Assembly: GCF_000235605.1 (NCBI RefSeq)
Contig: NC_016584.1
Coordinates: 360,001 to 424,000, forward strand
DNA: 64,000 nucleotides
From: Desulfosporosinus orientis DSM 765
GTDB taxonomy: Bacteria > Bacillota > Desulfitobacteriia > Desulfitobacteriales > Desulfitobacteriaceae
Reading direction: 5' to 3'
Of this stretch, positions 18,325 through 26,136 are shown in pieces. The translations under genes were made by a program, and so were the position numbers. The notes under the pieces are model-generated. The model was not told the origin of the DNA. It saw nothing but the letters and a program-made list of their open reading frames with translations, and searched no databases. Position 1 is the first letter of the stretch. Every line of letters starts with the position of its first letter.

Positions 18325-18997
18325 AGCAGTATTTAGAAAGAATTTGCCCACCTTCGAACTTGAAGCGGATATCTCTTTGCGTAATGGAATCCTTGCCTTA
18401 GTTGGTCCCTCCGGAGCCGGCAAAACGACAATTCTGCAATGTATCGCCGGTCTCCAGGTTCCTTCCTGGGGTGAGATTAAGATTCGTGATAAGGCAGTGT
18501 TTTCATCGGATGAAGGTATTAATGTTCCTATCCGAAATCGGCGTATAGGCTATGTTTTTCAAGATTATGCACTTTTTCCCCACATGACCGTAGAAAAAAA
18601 TGTAATGTATGGAAAACCAAAAAAGGAAAGTATTCCTAACAAGGTTCTGACAGTAACGTATGTCTTAGAAATGCTTAAGATTGAACATCTTCGCCATAGA
18701 TATCCTAACCAAATTTCCGGTGGTGAAAAACAAAGGGTTGCTCTGGCTCGTGCCTTAATGACCGAGCCGGAAGTTTTATTGCTGGATGAGCCACTGTCAG
18801 CTCTTGATCAGGATACGCGCAGTAATCTTCAACAAGAACTGCTGAAGCTTCAAGCCCAATGGCAGATCCCCTTTATCCTTGTGACTCACGATCCTCAGGA
18901 AGCAGCAATGCTGGGGGATCAGATTATCAAACTGGATCGAGGTAAGCAGGAAGTTATTAAACAGTCTGATAAGAGCAATATTCGAAAAATTAAATAG
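18317..18997 (+). CDS. modC: Molybdate ABC transporter ATP-binding protein (short form)
   Basis: Drives molybdate import by ATP hydrolysis. Walker A GPSGAGKT, Q-loop in YVFQDYALFPHMTV, signature ISGGEKQRVALARAL and Walker B VLLLDEPLSALD are all present. At 226 aa it lacks the C-terminal MOP/TOBE molybdate-sensing domain found in E. coli ModC, so it should not show that feedback inhibition. The other ModC (19903) has a longer tail. It ends four bases before the structured RNA leader. Confidence 0.93.
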   Translation: MLRAVFRKNLPTFELEADISLRNGILALVGPSGAGKTTILQCIAGLQVPSWGEIKIRDKAVFSSDEGINVPIRNRRIGYVFQDYALFPHMTVEKNVMYGKPKKESIPNKVLTVTYVLEMLKIEHLRHRYPNQISGGEKQRVALARALMTEPEVLLLDEPLSALDQDTRSNLQQELLKLQAQWQIPFILVTHDPQEAAMLGDQIIKLDRGKQEVIKQSDKSNIRKIK

Positions 18998-19000
18998 TAT

Positions 19001-19106
19001 CTCCGAGCCAGAGTGACCTAAGGATTATGTCTATGGTCCCTGGACAGGACTCTAAGTCCTCAGGGTGTTCTTGGAAACGAGTGTGCCTTCACATTTTGAA
19101 AAGGAG
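19001..19106 (+). ncRNA. Structured leader resembling the Moco/Tuco riboswitch
   Basis: A folded leader ahead of the second mod operon. CTCC at 19001 pairs with GGAG at 19103-19106 to close it. Inside are a long arm CCCTG-gac-AGGACT-cta-AGTCCT-CAGGG and a GAAA tetraloop hairpin (CTTGGAAACGAG). A GNRA tetraloop, the GAGCC/GTGACC boxes and the molybdate-transport context match what I know of the molybdenum/tungsten cofactor motif. The 3' closing strand AAGGAGT can instead pair with ACTCC in the terminator below, so ligand binding would favour termination (OFF switch). The class is an inference from memory of the consensus. Confidence 0.72.
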
Positions 19107-19137
19107 TAAGGTGTAGACTAGGATTCTAGTTTGTCGA

Positions 19138-19166
19138 AGGACTCCCTTTTTAGGGAGTCCTATTTG
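19138..19166 (+). terminator. Riboswitch-controlled terminator before modB2
   Basis: Perfect nine-base stem AGGACTCCC/GGGAGTCCT, six-base loop, then ATTTGT. It lies between the structured leader and the modB ribosome binding site, the usual place for an attenuator. Confidence 0.82.
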
Positions 19167-19199
19167 TACTAATGCAGACAATTAGGTAAGGGGGTAAGT

Positions 19200-19901
19200 G
19201 TGTATAAGGAATTAATGGAGCTGGATCTTGCTCCGCTGTTTATCTCTTTAAGAGCATCAATAATGGCCACTGTTTTGACGTTCTTCTTGGGGATTGCCGC
19301 TGCCTGCCTTGTTTCAGGATATCGGGGAAAGTTGAAGGGTTTAATTGATGGAGTTCTCACTCTTCCTATGGTATTGCCGCCGACAGTGTTAGGTTTCTTG
19401 CTGCTTGTTATCTTTGGCAAAAACGGCCCCATTGGAAAATTTCTGATAGCTATGGGCAAGACCATTCTATTTTCCTGGCCGGCGACGGTTATTGCAGCTT
19501 CAGTGGTGGCATTTCCGTTAATGTATCGAACGGTTAGAAGTGCTTTTGAGCAAATCGATCAGAACATTATTAATGCTGCTCGTACCCTGGGTGTTTCGGA
19601 GTGGAAAATATTTTGGAAAATTACTATTCCTTTATCCTGGCCGGGAGTAGCGGCAGGGACTGTCCTGGCTTTTGCGAGAGCACTTGGAGATTTTGGGGCT
19701 ACATTGATGATAGGCGGCAACATACCTGGCAAAACCTTGACCATTCCTGCAGCTATATTTTTTGCGGCGGAAAGCGGAGAAATGAGAAAGGCAGCGCTAT
19801 GGGTGATACTTATCTTTGTTATCTCTTTAATCGTCATGACCTTAATGAATTACTGGATAGATTTCCAACGGAAAAATACGGTTGAAGCAGGCAGGAAGTA
19901 G
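19200..19901 (+). CDS. modB: Molybdate/tungstate ABC transporter permease (second copy)
   Basis: Second ModB, 233 aa, with the same layout as the one at 17629: LPMVLPPTVLGFLLLV, EAA loop INAARTLGVSEWKIFWKITI, and FARALGDFGATLMIGGNIPG. The start is GTG 19200, with AAGGGGG (19188-19194) five bases upstream. It is the first gene of the riboswitch-led operon, whose order modB-modC-modA differs from modABC upstream. Whether it prefers tungstate cannot be told from sequence. Confidence 0.93.
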   Translation: MYKELMELDLAPLFISLRASIMATVLTFFLGIAAACLVSGYRGKLKGLIDGVLTLPMVLPPTVLGFLLLVIFGKNGPIGKFLIAMGKTILFSWPATVIAASVVAFPLMYRTVRSAFEQIDQNIINAARTLGVSEWKIFWKITIPLSWPGVAAGTVLAFARALGDFGATLMIGGNIPGKTLTIPAAIFFAAESGEMRKAALWVILIFVISLIVMTLMNYWIDFQRKNTVEAGRK

Positions 19902-19902
19902 T

Positions 19903-20964
19903 ATGGAACTATATGTTAACATTCAAAAAAAGCTTCAGGGATTTGAGCTTGATCTGAGTTTCACGGCGTCAGGGGATATTCTTGGCTTGTTGGGGGCTTC
20001 AGGTTCGGGTAAAAGCATGACTTTGCGTTGTATTGCGGGAATCGAAACGCCTGATCAAGGGAGAATTGTGCTCAATGGCAGGACGTTATTCGACTCGGAG
20101 AAAGGGATCAATCTTTCTTGCCGCAAAAGGAAGCTCGGCTATTTATTTCAAAACTATGCCCTTTTTCCCAATATGACGGTTGAAGAAAACATTGGCTTTG
20201 GAATAGGGAATAAGAAGAGAGACGAACGAAAGGCAATTATTAGGGAAAAGGTGAAGATGATCAAGTTGGAAGGCTTAGAGAAACGCTATCCCAGCCAGCT
20301 TTCAGGAGGACAGCAGCAGAGAGTTGCTTTAGCCCGAGCTTTAGCCGTTGACCCGGAGGTACTACTCTTAGATGAGCCTTTTTCAGCTTTGGATGATTAT
20401 CTTAGGAGTCAGATGGTCAAACAATTGACGGAAACATTAGCTGATTATTCAGGGGTTACCTTGTTTGTGACTCATAATATGGATGAGGTCTATAGAGTTT
20501 GCGAAAAGCTGGCAGTGTTGTCAATGGGTAAGATGGAAGCGATGGGAAGAAAGGAGGAGGTCTTTAAATATCCACCTTCACTTGTTGCAGCTCAATTGAC
20601 AGGCTGTAAGAATTTTTCTGCCGCAAGATACATCGCCCCCTTTGAATTAGAAGCTTTGGAATGGGGGATGCGCCTGAAGACGAAGCGCAGAATTTCAAAT
20701 CTAATCAATAATGTAGGAGTACATGCGCATACACTGGAAATTGCTCTGGACGAAAACGAAGAGAATGTGTTTAGGTGTTGGCCGAAATATGCCAGCGAAA
20801 CTCCGTCTCGAATAATTATTTATCTTGAGCTAGACAACGCTCAACCGAAACAGGATTACTATCACCTGCAATGGGAGATTAGCAAACAGACATGGACAAC
20901 TTTACAGGATAAGCCTCAGCCTTGGAGGCTTAAAATAAACCCTGATGACTTAATGATTATCTAA
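19903..20964 (+). CDS. modC: Molybdate/tungstate ABC transporter ATP-binding protein (long form)
   Basis: ATPase subunit of 353 aa. Walker A is GASGSGKS, the Q-loop is YLFQNYALFPNMTVEE, the signature is LSGGQQQRVALARAL and Walker B is VLLLDEPFSALD. Residues ~235-353 form a divergent TOBE/MOP-like tail that could bind oxyanion as a regulatory site. ATG 19903 is used, with AGGAAG just upstream and the modB stop two bases before it; a TTG at 19882 in the same frame has no ribosome binding site. Confidence 0.93.
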   Translation: MELYVNIQKKLQGFELDLSFTASGDILGLLGASGSGKSMTLRCIAGIETPDQGRIVLNGRTLFDSEKGINLSCRKRKLGYLFQNYALFPNMTVEENIGFGIGNKKRDERKAIIREKVKMIKLEGLEKRYPSQLSGGQQQRVALARALAVDPEVLLLDEPFSALDDYLRSQMVKQLTETLADYSGVTLFVTHNMDEVYRVCEKLAVLSMGKMEAMGRKEEVFKYPPSLVAAQLTGCKNFSAARYIAPFELEALEWGMRLKTKRRISNLINNVGVHAHTLEIALDENEENVFRCWPKYASETPSRIIIYLELDNAQPKQDYYHLQWEISKQTWTTLQDKPQPWRLKINPDDLMII

Positions 20965-20985
20965 TGAAAAAGGAGAGGGATTGAA

Positions 20986-21819
20986 TTGCAGCCAAAAAGA
21001 AAAGTATTTACGATGCTGACAGCAATTTTTATAGGATTTATAGTAGTGTTTTTGTCGGGTTGTTCAACAAGAGTTAATGAAACTGATACTCCAAAGGCTG
21101 AGGGCAATCAAGCTGAGCAGGTAAAACCTGTGGAACTTTTAGTTTCTACTGCGCCAAGCTTAAAAGGTTCTCTTGAAGAAATTAAAGGTATGTATGAAGC
21201 AAAAAATCCTCAAATTAAACTGGTTTACAATTACGGACCATCAGGGTCACTGCAAAATCAAATTGAGCAAGGCGCCGCTGCCGATATTTTTATTTCTCAA
21301 GGAAAACCGCAAATGGATGCTTTAGAGGAAAAAGGACTTATTAAGCAAGGTTCTAGGATTAATCTCTTGGGAGATGAGCTAGTGCTGGTTGTTAATAAGA
21401 ACAATACGTCGATTAAGAGTTTTGAAGATCTGGCAAAGCCTGAAGTTAAAAAAATCGGTATTGGTGAGGCTAAATCCGTTCCTGCGGCCAAAACAGCCAA
21501 AGAAACATTAGAATACTTAAAACTATGGAATCAATTAGAACCGAAGTTCGTTATAGGAAAAGATCTGATGCAATTAATGACTTATGTCGAAACGGATAAC
21601 GCAGAAGCAGGTCTGGTTTGGGATACCATAGCTATTACCTCAGACAAAGTTAGAATTGCGGCTTCTGCACCTGCCGGCTCCCATAATCCGGTGTTTTTGC
21701 CGGCTGCCATTGTAGCTTCCTCCAAAAACAGCGAGCAAGCTGCCGAATTTTTGGAGTATTTACAGAGTGATGAGGCAATGAAAATCTTTGCAAAGAATGG
21801 ATTTATCAAAGGAAAATAA
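20986..21819 (+). CDS. modA: Molybdate/tungstate-binding lipoprotein (second copy)
   Basis: Substrate-binding protein of the second transporter, 277 aa, with a signal peptide and lipobox ending at Cys26 (VVFLSGC). ModA marks are TAPSLKGSLEEIK, NYGPSGSLQNQIEQGAAADIF and VETDNAEAGLVWDT. Placed after modBC instead of before it. TTG 20986 has AGGAGAGGG (20971-20979) six bases upstream. The ligand loop reads TAPS where the other copy reads AAAS, a small difference near the anion pocket that could alter preference for molybdate against tungstate; this is speculation. Confidence 0.92.
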   Translation: MQPKRKVFTMLTAIFIGFIVVFLSGCSTRVNETDTPKAEGNQAEQVKPVELLVSTAPSLKGSLEEIKGMYEAKNPQIKLVYNYGPSGSLQNQIEQGAAADIFISQGKPQMDALEEKGLIKQGSRINLLGDELVLVVNKNNTSIKSFEDLAKPEVKKIGIGEAKSVPAAKTAKETLEYLKLWNQLEPKFVIGKDLMQLMTYVETDNAEAGLVWDTIAITSDKVRIAASAPAGSHNPVFLPAAIVASSKNSEQAAEFLEYLQSDEAMKIFAKNGFIKGK

Positions 21820-21886
21820 TCAAGTGAATGGAACCTCTTATGAGAGGGTGTTAGGTCCTGATGAATTATGAATTGAGGTGGAGAGG

Positions 21887-22732
21887 ATGCTTTATATCAG
21901 CGATGAGAGCATTGAACGCTGGATCAAAGAGGATGTTCCATATATCGATTTGACAACTCTGACATTAGATATTGGTGATATTAAGGGAAAGATCAGCTTT
22001 AAAGCCAGAGAGTTTACGGTATTATCGGGAGTGGAGGAAGTCTTAAGAATCTTTAATAAGCTGGGTATAACAGAGTTTCAGTCTTTGCCTTCAGGCTCTG
22101 TTGTCGATAAGGGCGATACTTTTATTGAAGCCGTCGGGTCAGCAGGAAACCTGCACTTGGCCTGGAAGGTTTCTCTGAACGTCCTTGAATATTGTTCGGG
22201 TATTGCAACACGCACCAAAAAGATGGTAGAGAAGGCAAAGGGGATCAATCCTAAAACCAGTGTCGTCGCCACGCGAAAATCCTTTCCTGGCACTAAAGAG
22301 CTTTCCATAAAATCGATTATAGCTGGAGGCGCTTACCCTCACCGTTTAGGGTTATCAGAAACTATCTTAATCTTTAAACAGCATATTAATTTTCTCGGAG
22401 ATGTTTCTGATTTGGTCCAAATGATAGGGAAAATTAAAGAAAAAGTCTGTGAAAAGAAAGTTATCGTTGAGGTGGAAGGAATTGAAGATGCCCGTCTCTT
22501 AATCCAATCCGGGGTTGATGGATTACAATTTGATAAAGTACCGGCCGAGGATCTTAAAAATATCGTTGAGGAAATCAGACGTATAAATCCCCGGATCACC
22601 CTTTTAGGAGCAGGAGGTATCAATGAAGGAAATATTGAAGAGTATGCTCGAACAGGAATTGATGCAATCGTGACTACGTCCATGTATTTTGGCAAGCCTT
22701 CCGACATTGGAGTGACTATTGGAAAATTTTAA
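21887..22732 (+). CDS. modD: ModD, molybdenum-transport-associated phosphoribosyltransferase-like protein
   Basis: A 281-aa member of the quinolinate phosphoribosyltransferase (NadC) superfamily, ModD branch, found in molybdate transport operons. It shows the NadC-like N-terminal domain, EYCSGIATRTKKMVE, TRKSFPGTKELSIKSIIAGG with the phosphate-binding lysine and arginine, and a barrel ending GAGGINEGNIEEYARTGID. The precise reaction is not established. ATG 21887 is chosen since GAGGTGG (21875-21881) lies five bases before it. It is the last transport gene of the operon. Confidence 0.88.
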   Translation: MLYISDESIERWIKEDVPYIDLTTLTLDIGDIKGKISFKAREFTVLSGVEEVLRIFNKLGITEFQSLPSGSVVDKGDTFIEAVGSAGNLHLAWKVSLNVLEYCSGIATRTKKMVEKAKGINPKTSVVATRKSFPGTKELSIKSIIAGGAYPHRLGLSETILIFKQHINFLGDVSDLVQMIGKIKEKVCEKKVIVEVEGIEDARLLIQSGVDGLQFDKVPAEDLKNIVEEIRRINPRITLLGAGGINEGNIEEYARTGIDAIVTTSMYFGKPSDIGVTIGKF

Positions 22733-22795
22733 TCCACCTTATGGGATTTGCGAAAAGAGACATTGATAAAAGAATACCGGAGGAGGAAATGATAA

Positions 22796-22929
22796 TTGGA
22801 GGTTGAAAATGACAGCTTGCTCAGGGTTTATTGAGACTACATGACCTCTATGATGAGCTTGTTGAAGAGGCTATAGCTAAGAATAAGCCAAAACTCAAAA
22901 TCTATCCAAGTAAGCAGGAATTACTATGA
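22796..22929 (+). pseudogene. Possible remnant of a small gene (two frames)
   Basis: A good ribosome binding site (GGAGGAGG, ~22780-22787) leads to TTG 22796, which reads 12 codons (ending DSLLRVY) and stops at 22832. A second frame from 22825 to the stop at 22927 reads a protein-like tail (LRLHDLYDELVEEAIAKNK and on). Joined they would give about 44 aa. One indel would explain it, but a chance open stretch cannot be excluded. Confidence 0.25.
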
Positions 22930-23002
22930 TTGTAGAGAATATATAATCTTTAAATAATGTATTTATATTAGTAAAAAATGATGAGGCTAAGGAGTGAAAT
23001 AC

Positions 23003-23953
23003 TTGGAGACCATTACGTTGACAATTGACGGACAAAAAGTCAGTGCTCCAAAGGGGGCAACAGTACTAGAAGTTTGCCGAATGAATAATATTCCAATTCC
23101 AACCTTGTGCCATGATCCGGCTATTACTCCCAGCGGGGCCTGTCGTCTTTGTGTTGTACAGATTGAAGGAATGCGCAATCTTCCCCCGTCTTGTGCTACT
23201 CAAGCAGTTGAGGGCATGAAGGTAGAAACTCAGAGTTCAAGGGTTAGGAGCGCTCGTAAAACAATCCTTAATTTGTTGGTTGCCAATCACCCGTTGGACT
23301 GCATGACCTGTCAAAAGTTAGGGAATTGTTCTTTGGCAGAGTATGCTTATGAATATGGTGTTGATGGAAAGATTTATAAAGGTGAAAAACGCCGGCTTCC
23401 TATTGATGACACAAATCCCTATATCTTAAGGGATCTTAATAAGTGCATATTATGCGGAAAATGTATTGCTACCTGTGAGGAAGTAGCGGAACGTAATGTG
23501 ATTGGTTTTGCTAATCGTGGCTTTGAGACTAAGGTTTCAACGTTTATGGATACTGACTTGAAAGATTCTTCTTGCGTTTATTGCAATAGATGTGTAGCTA
23601 TTTGTCCGGTGGGAGCTCTTGTCGATAAATCCATGCTAGGCAAAGGAAGGGAATGGGAGTTTAAGAAAGAAGATGTAACTTGTACATTTTGTGATTACGG
23701 CTGCAGCTTTACTATCAACTCTAAAAAAGGCCAGGTTGTGGGAGTAACCGCTAAATCAGCGGCTAAGGGCCGACCGCTCTGTCTTAAAGGACGTATGGGT
23801 GCCGATTTCCGGTACAATCCTGATCGGAAGGATTTGCCTTTTATTAATCAAGATGGTGAGTTTGTCCAAGTTACATGGTCAGAATTTCTGGGGTTGGGCG
23901 GCATCGTAGATAAAATTAGCTCATTAGAAAGTAAGCCGGCAGGAATAGATTGA
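23003..23953 (+). CDS. NuoG/FdhA-type iron-sulfur protein lacking the molybdopterin catalytic domain
   Basis: A 316-aa protein equal to the front third of NAD-linked formate dehydrogenase alpha subunits. It has a [2Fe-2S] ferredoxin domain (CHDPAITPSGACRLC), a His-Cys [4Fe-4S] site (HPLDCMTCQKLGNC), two [4Fe-4S] motifs (CILCGKCIATC and CVYCNRCVAICP), then the molybdopterin-oxidoreductase N-terminal Fe4S4 motif (CTFCDYGCSF...PLCLKGR). It stops soon after VTWSEF, where the roughly 550-residue catalytic part should begin. TTG 23003 fits AAGGAG (22989-22994). It is either a stand-alone electron-transfer subunit or a truncated fdhA. Confidence 0.8.
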   Translation: METITLTIDGQKVSAPKGATVLEVCRMNNIPIPTLCHDPAITPSGACRLCVVQIEGMRNLPPSCATQAVEGMKVETQSSRVRSARKTILNLLVANHPLDCMTCQKLGNCSLAEYAYEYGVDGKIYKGEKRRLPIDDTNPYILRDLNKCILCGKCIATCEEVAERNVIGFANRGFETKVSTFMDTDLKDSSCVYCNRCVAICPVGALVDKSMLGKGREWEFKKEDVTCTFCDYGCSFTINSKKGQVVGVTAKSAAKGRPLCLKGRMGADFRYNPDRKDLPFINQDGEFVQVTWSEFLGLGGIVDKISSLESKPAGID

Positions 23954-24011
23954 CGTCATTACTATTTTGTGCTAAGTTAATGCTAGTTAAATAATAAAAT
24001 ATATTGCAAAA

Positions 24012-24165
24012 GGTTGTCTTTAAGTAAGATAGCCATAACAGGGAAGTCGGTTTAAATCCGACGCGGTCCCGCCACTGTAATGGGGAGTTTCTGCCGCATC
24101 CACTGAGGAAACTTGGGAAGGAGGCAGTATACGAGGAACCTAAGCCAGGAGACCTGATTGCAGAT
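24012..24165 (+). ncRNA. Cobalamin riboswitch 1
   Basis: Clear adenosylcobalamin-type aptamer: GGGAAGTCGG...CCGAC, GCGGTCCCGCCACTGTAAT core, GAGGAAACTTGGGAAGG, and the B12 box AAGCCAGGAGACCTG at 24142-24156. Followed by its own terminator. Confidence 0.95.
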
Positions 24166-24185
24166 GCTTTGCTCACGGTGAATGG

Positions 24186-24235
24186 GTGAAGGGACTTTTG
24201 CTATTCAGCCCTTCACTTTTGAAGGGCTTTACTTA
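24186..24235 (+). terminator. Terminator/antiterminator pair of cobalamin riboswitch 1
   Basis: AGCCCTTC (24207-24214) pairs with GAAGGGCT (24221-24228) before a T run to end transcription. GTGAAGGG (24186-24193) pairs instead with CCCTTCAC (24209-24216), and the two forms exclude each other, the expected attenuator design. Confidence 0.85.
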
Positions 24236-24269
24236 TTCTAAACACATCCATGAATTGAATTTACAGATT

Positions 24270-24421
24270 TAGGTACCGAAGTTGAGAGCTTTGGTTTAAA
24301 AGGGAAGCAGGTGAAATTCCTGCATGGTCCCGCCGCTGTGATGGGGAAATGGTTCAGTTGTGCCACTGGTTATCTGGGAAGGCATGAACGATTGATGATC
24401 CAGAGTCAGAAGACCTGCCTA
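24270..24421 (+). ncRNA. Cobalamin riboswitch 2
   Basis: A second full aptamer 105 bases after the first: AGGTACC, GGGAAGCAGG...CCTGC, GGTCCCGCCGCTGTGATGGGG, CTGGGAAGG and the B12 box variant GTCAGAAGACCTGC at 24405-24418. It differs in sequence from the first, so it is not a fresh copy. Confidence 0.94.
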
Positions 24422-24501
24422 AAGCTATCCACCAAAAATCCACGAGCGATGGAGGAGGTGAGGCGAATATTTGTGCTGAGCAAAAAGGCTTATCAGCATC
24501 T

Positions 24502-24541
24502 GCCTCTCGACTAAATCGGTTGAGAGGCTTCTTTAATTTTT
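24502..24541 (+). terminator. Terminator of cobalamin riboswitch 2
   Basis: Stem GCCTCTCGAC/GTTGAGAGGC (24502-24511 with 24519-24528, one G-T pair), then CTTCTTTAATTTTTT. GAGGTGAGGC just upstream can pair with the left arm as an antiterminator. Confidence 0.82.
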
Positions 24542-24623
24542 TATTAACTGATGTTGTCGTGTCAGCGGCATACCTAAGTCGGTTGCCTGATTCGAAAGAG
24601 TCATTGGAAAGGAGGAAACGAAA

Positions 24624-25343
24624 ATTATACAAATCAATATTATTGGTTATTCGGCCCTTAGTTTAAGTCAGGAAAACCATTTAATAGAATTCACTGATGA
24701 GCTGGGAAAGTTCGGTTTGGAAATTATCTCTCCCTCATTAGAGAGCATCAATATGGAAATCTTCAAGAAAATGACATCGGCGGCTTTGAATCTTGTGATA
24801 TCTCATGAGGGTTTAGGTCTGGCTCAATATATGAAAAAGAATTATGCAATACCTTTTATGATGCACGTACCGGTAGGCTTGTGGGGTATGAGACAGTTAA
24901 TTAAGGTTTTGGCTGAGATAGCCGGCGACCCTTTAATCTTAGTAAGCCAGAGAAAATATCTACCCAATAGCATACCCCAATCAGAACAAAAAGCAGTTGT
25001 AATAGGAGAACCTCTTTTAGCATCCTGCATAGGTGCTTGTCTGAGTCATGACTTTGGGATAAAGAAGGTTAAAACCGCCAGTCTTTTAGGAAATATAAAG
25101 GGTAACAAGGTATATCAGGAAAAGGCGTTTTCCAATATTCTTTTCCTTGATAATGAGAGCGTCTTGGCTCAATGGATTGATAGAGTTCAGCCAGATATCA
25201 TGATCGGAGATCCATCCTATCAGAGGCTGTTGGGATTCGGCAGTGACGGAGTACATTGCGAGCTTATCGGGAAACGAGGACATAATTATTTGGCAAGTCT
25301 TATAACATCAATTTCTGTTAAGACGAACTGTATAGCTATGTAA
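24624..25343 (+). CDS. Nitrogenase component 1-like protein, N-terminally short, apparent ATT start
   Basis: About 239 aa resembling the C-terminal half of nitrogenase component 1/NifE-like proteins. It has an INIIGYSALSLSQENHLIEF strand, NLVISHEGLGLAQYMKK, a VPVGLWGMRQLIKVL segment, and QPDIMIGDPSYQR. The first ~200 residues that bear the cluster cysteines are absent. No ATG, GTG or TTG lies between the upstream stop (24588) and the conserved start of the domain. The only good fit is ATT 24624, eight bases after GGAGG (24611-24615); TTG 24717 would cut the domain. It sits behind two cobalamin riboswitches and before cobA, so a corrinoid-linked role is inferred. Confidence 0.65.
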   Translation: MIQINIIGYSALSLSQENHLIEFTDELGKFGLEIISPSLESINMEIFKKMTSAALNLVISHEGLGLAQYMKKNYAIPFMMHVPVGLWGMRQLIKVLAEIAGDPLILVSQRKYLPNSIPQSEQKAVVIGEPLLASCIGACLSHDFGIKKVKTASLLGNIKGNKVYQEKAFSNILFLDNESVLAQWIDRVQPDIMIGDPSYQRLLGFGSDGVHCELIGKRGHNYLASLITSISVKTNCIAM

Positions 25344-25395
25344 CAGGAAAAATCGACTTGTGATACTTGGACAGGTTAAGAGAGGAGATGCTCGT

Positions 25396-25926
25396 ATGGA
25401 GCAAGGACTTACTCATATTTATACCGGAACTGGAAAAGGGAAAACCACAGCGGCAGTGGGGTTGGGAGTTAGAGCCTACGGCCAGGGATTGAAGGTCCTG
25501 ATGGTTCAGTTTTTAAAAGGTTGGGATACGGGAGAGACGAAGGTCATCGAGAGTTTTGAACCATCTTTTAAACTTTTTCGATATAAAGAAAATGACAAAT
25601 TTGTTTGGGAGATGACAGAACAAGAAATTGGACGATTAGAAAAAGAAATGAGAATTGGGTTGAATTATGCTACTGAAGCCGTAACCAGTGGGAATTGGGA
25701 TATGATCATTCTGGATGAGATAATGGCAGCAGTGAATTATCGGTATCTGCCCTTGGCAGAAGTTGTCGAACTTGTCAAGAGTAAGCCTCTAAAGCTTGAG
25801 CTGGTGTTGACAGGCAGAGATGCCCCGGCAAAACTGGTTGAATTAGCGGACTATGTTTCAGAAATAAATGCCCGCAAACATCCTATGGCAAAGGGCGTGA
25901 CAGCACGAGCAGGAATCGAGTATTAA
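25396..25926 (+). CDS. cobA: Corrinoid adenosyltransferase, CobA/BtuR family
   Basis: Transfers the adenosyl group of ATP to cob(I)alamin, making adenosylcobalamin in the cytosol. The 176-aa length is normal. It shows the P-loop HIYTGTGKGKTTAAVGLG, MVQFLKGWDTGE, DMIILDEIMAAVNY and the C-terminal family end HPMAKGVTARAGIEY. ATG 25396 is set by AGAGGAG (25381-25387); a GTG at 25360 has no such site. As second gene of the riboswitch operon it would be repressed when cobalamin is plentiful. The betaine methyltransferases further on need corrinoid. Confidence 0.93.
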   Translation: MEQGLTHIYTGTGKGKTTAAVGLGVRAYGQGLKVLMVQFLKGWDTGETKVIESFEPSFKLFRYKENDKFVWEMTEQEIGRLEKEMRIGLNYATEAVTSGNWDMIILDEIMAAVNYRYLPLAEVVELVKSKPLKLELVLTGRDAPAKLVELADYVSEINARKHPMAKGVTARAGIEY

Positions 25927-25936
25927 ATTAATTTTG

Positions 25937-25980
25937 AGCATCCTTTTTCACTTGTATAAGTAGAATGAGGATGCTTTTTT
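25937..25980 (+). terminator. Intrinsic terminator after cobA
   Basis: Eight-base stem AGCATCCT/AGGATGCT around a 23-base loop, then six T. Confidence 0.8.
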
Positions 25981-26136
25981 GCCATTATAGTCTGCTGCTC
26001 CTGTTTTTTCTAACTCCTGAAGCAAGGTAAAAGTGATATAATCTTTATAATTTCTTTATGGTCTTTACGGCAATCTTTATGCCTTTTATATGGATAATGG
26101 ATCTATAATAAGGGCATTCAGTATGAAAAGCAGTAT

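Noticed and set aside
23951-24000. TGA at the end of the FdhA-like gene as a selenocysteine codon
   Set aside because: The frame after it reads only eight codons to a TAA and shows no formate dehydrogenase sequence; the selenocysteine site of FdhA lies deeper in the catalytic domain.
24311-24514. Open frame across cobalamin riboswitch 2
   Set aside because: It runs through the aptamer core and terminator; an accident of the conserved RNA sequence.
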